A stretch of DNA of 64,000 nucleotides, from the NCBI RefSeq assembly GCF_001423185.1, contig NZ_LMOB01000003.1:283304-347303 (forward strand). The letters run 5' to 3'. Origin of the DNA: Plantibacter sp. Leaf314 (GTDB lineage Bacteria; Actinomycetota; Actinomycetes; Actinomycetales; Microbacteriaceae). Made by a program: the position numbers and the translations under genes. How positions within the stretch are numbered: the stretch's first letter is position 1; the number at the start of each line of letters is the position of its first letter. Below the pieces are notes generated by a model that saw only the letters and a list, made by a program, of their open reading frames with translations, ran no database searches and was not told the DNA's origin. This document shows, piece by piece, positions 1 through 8,004 of the stretch.

Positions 1-2
1 CG

Positions 3-161
3 GCCACCCGCTCCGCCGAGACGGTCGAGTGGGCCGATCTCCGTGTCGGGTACCCGCACCTCCGGTCCTCCATCGCTGCCGGTGACGCCGTGGGCGCGGA
101 GCTCGCGATGGAACACGTCTTCCGGCTGCAGGTGCCGCTGCACGACCTCGAAGTCCACTGA
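3..161 (+). CDS. C-terminal end of an unidentified protein (possibly GntR/FCD regulator)
   Basis: An open frame enters from the left edge and ends at TGA 159-161, leaving 52 residues. The end (HLRSSIAAGDAVGAELAMEH) resembles the last helices of the FCD ligand domain of FadR-type GntR regulators, which often read 'ai.aGDa..A..am..H'. That is a weak resemblance and the DNA-binding part is outside the window, so the assignment is only a suggestion. Codon use is typical of the neighbours. Confidence 0.4.
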   Translation, partial: ATRSAETVEWADLRVGYPHLRSSIAAGDAVGAELAMEHVFRLQVPLHDLEVH

Positions 162-212
162 CCGACGGCCCCGCGCGACGCGCGGGACTGTGCCGCTCGG
201 GACGGGTGGCAA

Positions 213-218
213 TAGTCT
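213..218 (+). promoter_or_regulatory. Putative -10 box upstream of the aquaporin gene
   Basis: TAGTCT matches the actinobacterial TANNNT -10 pattern in the 122-nt gap before the aquaporin gene. No convincing -35 is seen, so this is a motif-only call. Confidence 0.3.
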
Positions 219-283
219 GCTGATGACGCGGTTCCCGCCAGCCGACCGTGTCCCCGTCGTCACCCCGAGCGAGAAGAGACCAG

Positions 284-1075
284 ATGTCCTCACCGGAAGT
301 CCAACCCTCTGTCGAACCGACCACCATGGCGCAGCTCGTCGCCGAGCTCGCCGGCACCTTCCTCCTCGTCTTCGGGCTCGTCGGCACCGCCACCTTCTCC
401 GCGTTCTTCGGGGAGGAGACCTCCAACCCCCTCGGCGTCGGGTTCCTCGGGGTGGCGATCGCGCTCGGGCTCTCGGTGACGATCGCGGCCTACGCCTTCG
501 GCCCCATCTCCGGCGGGCACTTCAACCCGGCCGTGACGCTCGGTCTCGCCGCTGCAGGCCGGTTCCCCTGGCGCGCGACCTGGACCTTCGTCCTCGCCCA
601 GCTCGTCGGCGCGTTCCTCGGCGCGCTCGCGGTGTTCGGCCTGGCGGCCGGCGGGCCGGACGGCTTCCTCGACCGCGCGGTCTCGAGCGGCTTCGTCTCG
701 AACGGCTTCGGTGAGCTCTCGCCGGGCGGGTTCGGACTGGTGTCGGCCATCGTGGTCGAGGTCGTCATCACCGCGGTCTTCCTGTACGTGATCCTCGGCG
801 TGACCCACAACCGGGCGGCGCCGGGCTTCGCGCCCATCGCGATCGGCGCCACGTTGACGCTGCTGCTGCTCGTGGCGATCCCCATCGACAACGGATCGGT
901 CAACCCGGCCCGCTCGATCGCGACGGCCGTCTTCGCCGGTGGCGACTGGCTGGCGCAGGTGTGGGTGTTCATCGTGTTCCCGGTCATCGGCGCCCTCATC
1001 GCCGGATTCAGCTACCGGATCCTGTTCGGGGGGACGCGTCCGGCGGCCGCGCGGCCCGTCGCGAACCGCGGCTGA
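284..1075 (+). CDS. aqpZ: Aquaporin Z-type water channel (MIP family)
   Basis: A 263-residue membrane channel with both NPA boxes of the MIP family: SGGHFNPAVTLG (NPA at residues 81-83) and GSVNPARS (207-210). The residues around them (SGGHFNPA, SVNPARS) are those of AqpZ-type water channels rather than GlpF glycerol facilitators. Six hydrophobic spans plus the two half-helices are visible and the length is normal. I chose ATG 284 over the in-frame GTG 248 because GAGAAGAG lies just upstream and residues before it look non-coding. It stands alone and ends shortly before a strong hairpin. A role in osmotic water flux is inferred from the family. Confidence 0.9.
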   Translation: MSSPEVQPSVEPTTMAQLVAELAGTFLLVFGLVGTATFSAFFGEETSNPLGVGFLGVAIALGLSVTIAAYAFGPISGGHFNPAVTLGLAAAGRFPWRATWTFVLAQLVGAFLGALAVFGLAAGGPDGFLDRAVSSGFVSNGFGELSPGGFGLVSAIVVEVVITAVFLYVILGVTHNRAAPGFAPIAIGATLTLLLLVAIPIDNGSVNPARSIATAVFAGGDWLAQVWVFIVFPVIGALIAGFSYRILFGGTRPAAARPVANRG

Positions 1076-1093
1076 TCCCGCCGATCGCCACCC

Positions 1094-1124
1094 GCACCCC
1101 GTCTGCCCGAGGCAGGCGGGGTGC
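1094..1124 (+). terminator. Hairpin terminator after the aquaporin gene
   Basis: A 14-bp stem (GCACCCCGTCTGCC / GGCAGGCGGGGTGC, one G-T pair) with a CGA loop, starting 18 nt after the aquaporin stop. There is no long T-run, as is common in high-GC actinobacteria. Confidence 0.7.
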
Positions 1125-1233
1125 GTCGTTCGCGGGCGGCACCCCGCGAACGCGGGCAACCCGCATTGGGGGACGCGCTTTCCCGAGGCACCGTCCATGC
1201 TTGAGGTTCGAGCGCCAGATCCTTGGAGGGGCG

Positions 1234-1743
1234 ATGACGATGACCGAACGCGACGCCCCCACGACCAGGTGGGCGGATCCGCCGACGACCGACAGTGGCA
1301 CGGCCGATGCACCGCTCCCCGCGGACGTCGCCTGGGAGCTGCTGCAGGAGGCGCTCGTCGAGGACTTCATCGACGACCTCCCGCGTCCCGTGCGCACGGC
1401 CGAACTCGCAGCACGGCTCCACGTGAGTCGGGCGTCGCTCATGACCAACATCCGTCGCGGCAACGTGATCGCCAGCCGTCGGTCCGGCCGCTGGGAGATC
1501 GACACGGTCGCGAGCCGCACCTACCTGCGCTCGGCCATCCTCAGCCTGGGCGAACGCCGCCGCACCCTGAGCGGCGTCGACGAGGACCGTTCCACCAACG
1601 TGCAGTTGACGCTCACGGGCCGGGCCTCGGCGGTGCTGTCGGACCTCATGCAGGACACGCATCTGTCGGCACCGGAACTCGTGGCGATCGCCCTCGACCG
1701 GTTCCGGAGCACGGCCGTCGACACGGACGCCGAAGCGAGCTGA
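1234..1743 (+). CDS. Helix-turn-helix (excisionase/MerR-like fold) protein of unknown target
   Basis: A 169-residue protein. Residues about 53-90 (TAELAARLHVSRASLM, then NVIASRRSGRWEI) look like a small winged helix-turn-helix of the type used by excisionases and DNA-binding 'helix-turn-helix domain' proteins: a helix pair followed by a hairpin wing. The C-terminal half is alpha-helical with no known motif. ATG 1234 is preceded by GGAGG at 1225-1229, a well-spaced ribosome site, which excludes the longer in-frame starts. It is monocistronic, so no target can be inferred. It could be an RHH/HTH antitoxin-like regulator, but no partner gene is present. Confidence 0.6.
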   Translation: MTMTERDAPTTRWADPPTTDSGTADAPLPADVAWELLQEALVEDFIDDLPRPVRTAELAARLHVSRASLMTNIRRGNVIASRRSGRWEIDTVASRTYLRSAILSLGERRRTLSGVDEDRSTNVQLTLTGRASAVLSDLMQDTHLSAPELVAIALDRFRSTAVDTDAEAS

Positions 1744-1787
1744 CGCCGCCGGGGGTGTCGGACGTCGCGTCTGACGCCGGACACACG

Positions 1788-1825
1788 GATCGGCCGGCCG
1801 CACGTGGTGCGTCGGCCGACCGATC
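1788..1825. terminator. Hairpin between convergent genes
   Basis: GATCGG-CGGCCG-CAC pairs with GTGC-CGGCCGACCGATC around a short loop, with one mismatch and a small bulge. It lies between the stop codons of the HTH gene and the convergent antitoxin-like gene, so it may serve both. Confidence 0.45.
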
Positions 1826-1843
1826 GGGTGGTGCGAGCTCGGA

Positions 1844-2053
1844 CTACTCCGTGCCGACGGCCTTGTCGGCCGCGTCACGGGCGCCGTCGATCTGCTCGTC
1901 GAACTTGCCGCCGGTGACCTTCTTCGCCGCGTCGGCGACGCCGCCGAGCAGTTTGTCGCTGATGTCCTCGGCCTGCTGGCTCGTGAGGGCGTCCTTGACC
2001 TTGTTGTCGTTCAGGAACTCCTGAGCCTTCTTGGTGATGTCTTCGATTCCCAT
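1844..2053 (-). CDS. MT0933/Rv0909-like antitoxin family protein (orphan)
   Basis: A 69-residue, highly charged alpha-helical protein (start GIEDITKKAQEFLNDNKV; later GGVADAAKKVTGGKFDEQID). This pattern, with a central (V/T)GGK(F/Y)DEQID block, is that of the MT0933-like antitoxin family (PF14013) of actinobacteria. In mycobacteria such proteins pair with a toxin. Here no toxin-like ORF is adjacent, so it may act as a stress or chaperone-like small protein instead. The start is supported by AGGAGCG just upstream. Confidence 0.7.
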   Translation of the reverse strand: MGIEDITKKAQEFLNDNKVKDALTSQQAEDISDKLLGGVADAAKKVTGGKFDEQIDGARDAADKAVGTE

Positions 2054-2169
2054 GCGTCGCTCCTGTTCGTCGGGCCCACTCGGGCGTACCGCTCATTCTC
2101 GGCCCTCTGGCGGATTCTGGCTAGACCTCGTCGGAGAGCTCCCAGGACCTCCATCGCTCCCGCGCAGGG

Positions 2170-2958
2170 TCAGTCGGCGAGGGGGACCGGGCCTCCGCGG
2201 TCGTCGAGCATGCGGGTCATGAGGTCGATCTCGGCCTGCTGACTCGCGATGACCGCACTGGCGAACGCGAGGGCGTTCGCGTTCGTGGTCCGCGGCTGCA
2301 GCGCCTCCGCCATCTCGACCGCGCCACGGTGGTGGGCGATCATCAGGGTGAGGAACAGCCGCTCGGCCTCGAGACCCGACGACGCCGTGAGCTGGTCGAT
2401 CTGCGCCGGCGTGGCGAGGCCGGGCATCGGATCGCCAGGGGTGTGACTCGTGCCGGGCGTCGACGAGTCACCGCCGTGGGCGTGGCCGCTGGCGCCCGCG
2501 AGCGTGGGGAGCGTCATCCAGGTCATGTCCGGCTGGCGTGAGCCCTGCGGCAGGTTCCACTGCACGAGCCAGTCGTAGAGCTGCCCGGACTGCTGGGCCT
2601 GCGTGGTCGCGATGTCGTACGCGAGGGTGCGGACGTCCACGGCGTCCGTCCGATCGCGGATGATCATGGCGAGCTCGACACCCTGGTTGTGGTGCACCTG
2701 CATGTCGCGCGAGAAGCCGGCCTCCGCGCTCGTCGTCGTGGGGGTCGGATCGGCGAGCGTGCTCAGCCGGCCCACGGAGAACCCGATGGCCGCGGCGACC
2801 ACGATCGCGACGATCGCCATCGCCGCGATGACGATGCGGGTGCGGCTCGAGCCCCCCGAGGCCTGCTCGGCGTCGAACGCGGCGAGCTCCTCGTCGCTGA
2901 CGACGCCGTCGTCCTCGATCCCGTCCGGCGGGACTGCTGCGGAGGGCTCGGTCGTCAC
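2170..2958 (-). CDS. DUF305 domain membrane-anchored protein
   Basis: A 262-residue protein with an acidic cytoplasmic N-terminus, one membrane segment at about residues 41-63, and an outside DUF305 domain. The duplicated ferritin-like motifs are clear: DMQVHHNQGVELAM and LMIAHHRGAVEMAEAL, each with the His-His pair typical of DUF305. The family is predicted to bind metal (often copper or iron). A His/Gly-rich insert (SGHAHGGDSS) lies between the motifs. The GTG start is 4 nt after the stop of the DUF3105 gene, so the two form a translationally close pair. Confidence 0.85.
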   Translation of the reverse strand: MTTEPSAAVPPDGIEDDGVVSDEELAAFDAEQASGGSSRTRIVIAAMAIVAIVVAAAIGFSVGRLSTLADPTPTTTSAEAGFSRDMQVHHNQGVELAMIIRDRTDAVDVRTLAYDIATTQAQQSGQLYDWLVQWNLPQGSRQPDMTWMTLPTLAGASGHAHGGDSSTPGTSHTPGDPMPGLATPAQIDQLTASSGLEAERLFLTLMIAHHRGAVEMAEALQPRTTNANALAFASAVIASQQAEIDLMTRMLDDRGGPVPLAD

Positions 2959-2962
2959 CGGA

Positions 2963-3667
2963 TCAGACCTTGCCGGGTCCGTCGATCGCGCCCGTGCAGG
3001 CCGCGCCGGGCTCCGGGACGTTGTTGCTCTTCCAGAACTCCTCGAAGAAGTCGGCGATGCGCGAGTCGCTCGCGTTGTTCACCTGCAGCTGCGAGTTCCA
3101 GCCGCTCAGCACGATCGGGGAGGGGAGGTCGGACTTCGGCGACAGCACGACGTACGTGGTCGGGAGCAGCTCCTTGAGCTTCGTGAGCTCGGCGTCGCTG
3201 ATGGACGGGTCGTAGGTGACCCAGATCGCGCCGTGTTCGAGGGAGTGGACCGCGTTCTCGTTGGTCTGCTCCTCGGTGTAGACACCGCAGTTCAGCCAGT
3301 ACTGGTTGTGCGGGCCGCCGGCCGGCGGGTTCTGCGGGTAGTCGACGGTGCCTTCGACGTGCTCGGAGGTGTTCGTGAACAGTTCGACGCCGGCGATGTC
3401 GGCTCCCGTGCCGGTGCCACCGCCCGGGTAGCTGGCGTTCTTCGGCAGGGTGAGGATGACGCTCGTGATGAGGACCGCGATCACGGCCACGCCGCCGACG
3501 ACGCCGGCCCAGACACCGATGCGACGGTTGCGGTTCTTGCGCTTCTGCGCCTGCTTGAACGCGGCGACCTTCGCCTGGCGCTGGGCCTCGCGTTCCTGTT
3601 TCGCGCTCTGCTGCTTGACGGCGGGCGGGACGGGAGCGTTCTTGGGGCGGTCTGCTGCGGGGGTCAC
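2963..3667 (-). CDS. DUF3105 domain membrane-anchored protein
   Basis: A 234-residue protein. Residues 1-48 are basic, Ala/Gln/Lys-rich and probably coiled-coil; one membrane span follows at about 50-72; the rest is an extracytoplasmic DUF3105 domain with the family hallmarks NCGVY and HSLEHGAIWVTYDP. I chose GTG 3667 because GAGAGG lies 7 nt upstream; the longer frame back to 3811 runs through the divergent promoter region. DUF3105 and DUF305 proteins often occur as a pair in actinobacteria. Function is unknown, but a metal or redox role at the membrane is a fair inference. Divergent from mntH. Confidence 0.8.
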   Translation of the reverse strand: MTPAADRPKNAPVPPAVKQQSAKQEREAQRQAKVAAFKQAQKRKNRNRRIGVWAGVVGGVAVIAVLITSVILTLPKNASYPGGGTGTGADIAGVELFTNTSEHVEGTVDYPQNPPAGGPHNQYWLNCGVYTEEQTNENAVHSLEHGAIWVTYDPSISDAELTKLKELLPTTYVVLSPKSDLPSPIVLSGWNSQLQVNNASDSRIADFFEEFWKSNNVPEPGAACTGAIDGPGKV

Positions 3668-3792
3668 GGGGGCCTCTCGAAAAGTTGTATGCGTAACTAT
3701 CGAACCAGACGGCGTTCTCGGTGCCGTCCGGGCACCCGATGATGCGCAGTCGATTCTCAGCCTCATCCAAGCAGACGCTGGAGGAATCCCAG

Positions 3793-3810
3793 TGTTAGGA
3801 CGGTCTAACA
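3793..3810. promoter_or_regulatory. Putative MntR/DtxR-type operator at the mntH promoter
   Basis: TGTTAG-GACGGT-CTAACA is an interrupted palindrome (14 of 18 positions symmetric) whose TTAGG..CTAA arms recall DtxR/MntR-family boxes. It directly precedes a TAGATT -10 at 3815-3820, and mntH starts 12 nt after that. The probable repressor, mntR, lies at the far end of mntH. Confidence 0.55.
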
Positions 3811-3832
3811 AATGTAGATTGGCCTTGCTAAC

Positions 3833-5086
3833 ATGGCCAGTGTGACCACCGACCTCTCCGCTCCGAAGACCCGCGCACCCCGGGGCCCGAGGCTCCTCTT
3901 CCTCCTCGGCCCCGCCTTCGTCGCCGCGATCGCCTACGTCGACCCCGGCAACGTGGCGGCCAACCTCACGGCGGGAGCGCAGTACGGCTACCTGCTCGTG
4001 TGGGTGCTCGTCGCCGCGAACGCGATGGCCGTGCTCGTGCAGTACCTCTCGGCGAAGCTCGGACTTGTCACCGGCAAGAGCCTGCCGGAGCTCCTCGGCT
4101 CACGACTGCGCACCGGGCCACGTCGGCTCTACTGGGTGCAGGCGGAACTCGTCGCCGCCGCGACCGACCTCGCCGAGGTGATCGGTGGCGCGGTGGCGCT
4201 GTACCTGCTCTTCGGGATCCCGCTCGTGCTCGGCGGCGTCATCGTCGGGGTCTTCTCGATCGTGCTCCTCGCCGTGCAGAACTGGTACGGCCAGCGGCAC
4301 TTCGAGTTCGCGATCCTGGCACTCCTGGCCGTCATCGCGGTCGGCTTCCTCGCCGGCCTGTTCGTCAGTCCCGTGGACTGGGGTGCCGCGGCCGGCGGCT
4401 TGGTGCCGCGGTTCGAGGGCACGGCGACGGTCCTGCTCGCCGCGAGCATGCTGGGCGCGACGGTCATGCCGCACGCGATCTACCTCCACTCCTCGCTCAG
4501 CCGGGACCGGCACGGCGTCCAGACGAGCGACGGCGCCATCCGTCGGCTCATCGTGGCGACCCGGTGGGACGTCGCGGCGGCGCTCGTCCTCGCCGGGGCG
4601 GTGAACATCGCGATGCTGCTGCTCGCGGCCGCATCGCTCGGCGGTGTCGAGGGGACGGACTCGATCGAGGGCGCGCATGCGGCGATCACCGCAGCGCTCG
4701 GGCCGGTGATCGGCGTGATCTTCGCCATCGGCCTGCTCGCCTCAGGTCTCGCCTCGACCTCGGTGGGCGCCTACGCGGGAGCGTCGATCATGGGCGGGCT
4801 CCTCAAGGTGCGCATCCCGTTGCTCGCCCGACGGGTGATCACCCTCATCCCGGCGCTCGCCATCCTGGCGGCGGGCATCGACCCGACCACCGCCCTCGTG
4901 CTCAGCCAGGTGTTCCTCAGCCTCGGGATCCCCTTCGCGCTCATCCCGCTCGTGCGCTACACCGGCGACCGACGGATCATGGGCGTCCACGTCGACCAGC
5001 TCGTCACGAGGGTGCTCGCCTGGGTCGTCGTCGGGCTCATCGTCGCGTTGAACGTCGCCCTCATCGTGCTGACGTTCTTCGGCTGA
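3833..5086 (+). CDS. mntH: Nramp-family Mn2+/H+ symporter
   Basis: A 417-residue, eleven-span transporter of divalent metal with proton. The two ion-site motifs of Nramp proteins are intact: DPGN at residues 37-40 in the first helix and MPH at 212-214 in the sixth (ATVMPHAIYLHSSL). This, with the convergent DtxR-family gene, points to manganese uptake. ATG 3833 is used; there is no clear Shine-Dalgarno, and the TAGATT box 12 nt upstream suggests a very short leader. GTG 3842 is an alternative start. Expected to be repressed by MntR with Mn2+ through the operator just upstream. Confidence 0.9.
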   Translation: MASVTTDLSAPKTRAPRGPRLLFLLGPAFVAAIAYVDPGNVAANLTAGAQYGYLLVWVLVAANAMAVLVQYLSAKLGLVTGKSLPELLGSRLRTGPRRLYWVQAELVAAATDLAEVIGGAVALYLLFGIPLVLGGVIVGVFSIVLLAVQNWYGQRHFEFAILALLAVIAVGFLAGLFVSPVDWGAAAGGLVPRFEGTATVLLAASMLGATVMPHAIYLHSSLSRDRHGVQTSDGAIRRLIVATRWDVAAALVLAGAVNIAMLLLAAASLGGVEGTDSIEGAHAAITAALGPVIGVIFAIGLLASGLASTSVGAYAGASIMGGLLKVRIPLLARRVITLIPALAILAAGIDPTTALVLSQVFLSLGIPFALIPLVRYTGDRRIMGVHVDQLVTRVLAWVVVGLIVALNVALIVLTFFG

Positions 5087-5152
5087 CGGTCGCATCGACG
5101 ATCGCCGTCGGGTGGTTGGGGCGGCCAGCCGCGGCGGTGGGGTGCTGGACGA

Positions 5153-5830
5153 TCAGCCGGCGACGGTGACCCAGACGGCGTCGGCGGCGAGGCGTCCGAG
5201 CGTGAGACGCGTGCCGGTCGCGGTCAGGCGGAGTTCGAGTTCGCCGGCGAAGGCGCGGTGGTCGTCGACGGCGAGCTCGGTGTCGAGGACGATGCCGAGC
5301 GTGCTCAGGTGGCGGAGCGTCTCCGGGTCGGCGTCGGAGATGCGGCACACCGTCAGGGCGCTGTCCGACGGGGCCTCGTTCAACCGGACGGCGTCCGGCC
5401 GGTGCGGGGTGCCGTCCGCCGAGGGGATCGGGTCGCCGTGCGGATCGCGGATGGGGTGACCGAGCGCGGCGTCGATGCGCTCGATCATGGTGTCGCTCGC
5501 CGCGTGCTCGAGGATCTCCGCCTCGTCGTGGACCTCGTCCCACCCGTAGCCGAGCATCTCGACGAGGAAGGTCTCGATCAGCCGGTGCCGACGGACCATC
5601 GCGACCGCGTGCGCCTGGCCGGCCGGCGTGAGCTCGATGCTGCCGTACGGCTCGTGCACGACGAGCCCCTGGGCCGCCAATCGCTTCACGGCGTCGGAGG
5701 CGGTCGCCGGGCGGACGCCCATGCGGTCCGCGAGCAGCTTGACGGTGGCGGACTCGTCCGCCCATTCCGAGGTCGTCCAGATCGTCTTGAGGTAGTCCTG
5801 GGACACGGAGGAGAGGCCGGAGACGGACAT
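5153..5830 (-). CDS. mntR: DtxR/MntR-family metal-dependent repressor
   Basis: A 225-residue protein with an N-terminal winged helix (SQDYLKTIWT, then DRMGVRPATASDAVKRL), a dimerisation/metal domain with the conserved H-R-L-(I/L)-E and W-D-EVHDEAE-LEH signatures, and a C-terminal FeoA/SH3-like domain with WV near the end. That order is typical of actinobacterial DtxR-family proteins. Pairing with mntH argues for a Mn2+ sensor rather than an iron sensor. The start looks leaderless: TAGACT (read on the minus strand, 5837-5842) ends 6 nt before the ATG. It converges with mntH. Confidence 0.88.
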   Translation of the reverse strand: MSVSGLSSVSQDYLKTIWTTSEWADESATVKLLADRMGVRPATASDAVKRLAAQGLVVHEPYGSIELTPAGQAHAVAMVRRHRLIETFLVEMLGYGWDEVHDEAEILEHAASDTMIERIDAALGHPIRDPHGDPIPSADGTPHRPDAVRLNEAPSDSALTVCRISDADPETLRHLSTLGIVLDTELAVDDHRAFAGELELRLTATGTRLTLGRLAADAVWVTVAG

Positions 5831-6005
5831 GTGTCCAGTCTACGGAGGCCGGCGGTGGTCCACCGGGTGGCCGCCAGCGGGTCACCGGCCGTTCAGGTCC
5901 GCCTGGCAGAATGATCTCCGACACCCCCGAACGGGGCACCCGGCTGCTACGGTCGAGTTCCCCAGCCACCCGCACACCGATCCACTCGACGAGAAGGGCC
6001 ATGCG

Positions 6006-6311
6006 ATGCCTCAGGCGCTCAGCAGCTCGACCGCTCGACTCGGATCCGGTGCGCGCGCGACGCTCGAACTCGTCGCTGCGGCGATGGCCGGGGACGGCCA
6101 CCGGACGCCGGCCGGGCAGGACGGCACGACCACCCGTCGGCCCGTCGAGCTCACCCTCCGCCGACTGCCCGCGATCGTCGCGGTGCTGTTGCTGGCCGTC
6201 GTCATCCTCGCGGTCATCGGCGTGCTCGTCGTGCTCTCGCTCGTCGTGCGCGTGCTCGCCGCCGGTGTCGCGGCACTCGGCCCGCGGCCACACCTCGTCG
6301 CCCTCCGCTGA
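6006..6311 (+). CDS. Small membrane protein of unknown function
   Basis: A 101-residue protein: a polar N-terminal half containing two RR pairs, then one or two adjoining hydrophobic segments (IVAVLLLAVVILAVIGVLVV onward) and a short tail. The start at ATG 6006 has GAGAAGG upstream; a second ATG at 6001 is in another frame. A TACGGT -10-like box lies near 5949. I do not recognise the family. Codon bias and the well-formed ribosome site make it a likely real gene. Confidence 0.55.
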   Translation: MPQALSSSTARLGSGARATLELVAAAMAGDGHRTPAGQDGTTTRRPVELTLRRLPAIVAVLLLAVVILAVIGVLVVLSLVVRVLAAGVAALGPRPHLVALR

Positions 6312-6373
6312 CGCCCTCCGCCGGCTGACGGGATCGGCCGCGTCATCAGGCTGCACTCCGCAGACGCTCCGGG

Positions 6374-6379
6374 TAGGCT
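6374..6379 (+). promoter_or_regulatory. -10 box of the leaderless Cys leader peptide transcript
   Basis: TAGGCT ends 7 nt before the ATG at 6387, which is the spacing expected if transcription starts at the A of that ATG. Confidence 0.6.
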
Positions 6380-6386
6380 GGGTGAC

Positions 6387-6425
6387 ATGCGTCTCCGCCT
6401 GTCGTGTTCCTACTGTCCCCGCTGA
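6387..6425 (+). CDS. Cysteine-containing leader peptide (12 aa) upstream of cystathionine beta-synthase
   Basis: ATG to TGA encodes MRLRLSCSYCPR, with two Cys codons (TGT at 6405-6407 and 6414-6416). It lies 95 nt before the cystathionine beta-synthase start and directly behind a TAGGCT box placed for a leaderless mRNA. Short leaderless ORFs with Cys codons are known in mycobacteria, where slow translation at Cys codons relieves attenuation of sulfur genes. The same logic probably applies here: cysteine shortage would stall ribosomes and raise expression of the downstream sulfur pair. The gap holds a direct repeat GGTGACGCAC (twice, about 6469 and 6490) able to form a small hairpin. The role is inferred; the ORF itself is plain in the sequence. 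Confidence 0.65.
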   Translation: MRLRLSCSYCPR

Positions 6426-6520
6426 ACCGTCCCCTCCGGGATGCCGCCTCAGCCGTCCCAGCCATCCGGTGACGCACGCGAGAGTCGTGCGGTGACGCAC
6501 CACAGGAACAGATTGCAGAC

Positions 6521-7885
6521 ATGAACTACGCAGACTCCGTCCTCGATCTCATCGGGAACACGCCACTCGTGAAGCTCAACCGGGTCACCGAGGGCATCGC
6601 CGCCACGGTGCTCGTCAAGGTCGAGTACCTCAACCCGGGCGGCTCCTCGAAGGACCGCATCGCGACGCGCATCATCGACGCCGCCGAGGCGTCCGGGCAG
6701 TTGCAGCCGGGCGGCACGATCGTCGAACCGACCTCCGGCAACACCGGCGTCGGCCTCGCGCTCGTCGCCCAGCAGCGCGGGTACCGGTGCGTGTTCGTCC
6801 TGCCGGACAAGGTGGGGGAGGACAAGCGCAACGTGCTGACCGCCTACGGCGCCGAGATCGTCGTCACGCCGACGTCCGTCGCACCGGACAGCCCCGACTC
6901 CTACTACAGCGTGTCCGACCGCCTGACGGCCGAGATCCCTGGCGCGTTCAAGCCCAACCAGTACGCGAACCCCAACGGGCCGCTCAGCCACTACGAGTCC
7001 ACCGGTCCCGAGATCTGGCGCGACACCGAGGGCGAGATCACCCACTTCGTCGCCGGCGTGGGCACCGGCGGCACCATCTCCGGGACGGGCAAGTACCTCA
7101 AGGAGGTCTCCGAGGGCGGCGTACGCATCATCGGCGCCGACCCGGAGGGCTCGGTCTACTCGGGCGGCACCGGACGCCCGTACCTCGTCGAGGGCGTCGG
7201 CGAGGACTTCTGGCCGTCGGCCTACGACCCGTCCATCCCCGACGAGATCATCGCCGTCACGGACGCCGAGTCGTTCGCGATGACGCGTCGCCTCGCCCGC
7301 GAGGAGGGGCTGCTCGTCGGTGGGTCCAGCGGCATGGCCGTCCAGGCGGCGCTCGTCGCCGCCCGCGAGCTCCCGGCGTCGGCCGTCGTCGTCGTCCTCC
7401 TGCCCGACGGTGGCCGCGGCTACCTCGGCAAGATCTTCAACGACTCGTGGCTGGAGTCGTACGGCTTCAGCGAGGTCGCGGACGACCGCACCGTCGGCGA
7501 CATCCTCCGAGGCAAGGGCGACACGATGCCCGGTCTCGTGCACGTGCACCCGAGCGACACCGTCCGCGACGTCATCGACATCATGACCGAGTACGGCGTC
7601 TCCCAGCTGCCCGTCCTGAGTGCCGAACCGCCCGTCGTGATGGGTGAGGTCGCCGGCGCGATCGACGAGGCCAGCCTCATGGCCGCCGTGTTCAGCGGCA
7701 CCGCCACGATGACGGACGCCGTGAGCGGCTTCGTCGGCGAGCCGTTGCCGCTCATCGGCGTCGGCGCGTCCATCCCAGCGGCCCGCACGGCCCTCGGCTC
7801 AGCGCCCGCCTTCCTCGTGACCGACGGCGGCAAGCCCGTCGGCGTCATCACGCGGCACGACCTGCTCACCTACCTGGCGGGCTGA
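6521..7885 (+). CDS. cbs: Cystathionine beta-synthase
   Basis: A 454-residue PLP enzyme that joins serine (or O-acetylserine) and homocysteine to cystathionine. The fold-type II core carries the PLP lysine K44 in NPGGSSKDR, the substrate loop PTSGNTG and the phosphate loop GTGGTISGTG. Residues about 335-454 form two CBS repeats, which separates it from plain cysteine synthase (about 310 residues). With the cystathionine gamma-synthase 119 nt downstream it makes a transsulfuration pair. Regulation probably acts through the Cys leader peptide just upstream. Confidence 0.92.
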   Translation: MNYADSVLDLIGNTPLVKLNRVTEGIAATVLVKVEYLNPGGSSKDRIATRIIDAAEASGQLQPGGTIVEPTSGNTGVGLALVAQQRGYRCVFVLPDKVGEDKRNVLTAYGAEIVVTPTSVAPDSPDSYYSVSDRLTAEIPGAFKPNQYANPNGPLSHYESTGPEIWRDTEGEITHFVAGVGTGGTISGTGKYLKEVSEGGVRIIGADPEGSVYSGGTGRPYLVEGVGEDFWPSAYDPSIPDEIIAVTDAESFAMTRRLAREEGLLVGGSSGMAVQAALVAARELPASAVVVVLLPDGGRGYLGKIFNDSWLESYGFSEVADDRTVGDILRGKGDTMPGLVHVHPSDTVRDVIDIMTEYGVSQLPVLSAEPPVVMGEVAGAIDEASLMAAVFSGTATMTDAVSGFVGEPLPLIGVGASIPAARTALGSAPAFLVTDGGKPVGVITRHDLLTYLAG

Positions 7886-8004
7886 CGATGGACGGCATGC
7901 CACGCCGCCTGCCGGAGGCCGGACGATGTCGGGCCCGCGCCTGACCCCGGCCCGTCCGACGGCCCCATCCGACACCCCCGCATCCTGAACCGAAAGAGTC
8001 ACCC

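Noticed and set aside
43..714. 223-residue ORF on the plus strand overlapping the aquaporin
   Set aside because: Arg/Pro/Leu-rich shadow frame of the aquaporin gene; no family features.
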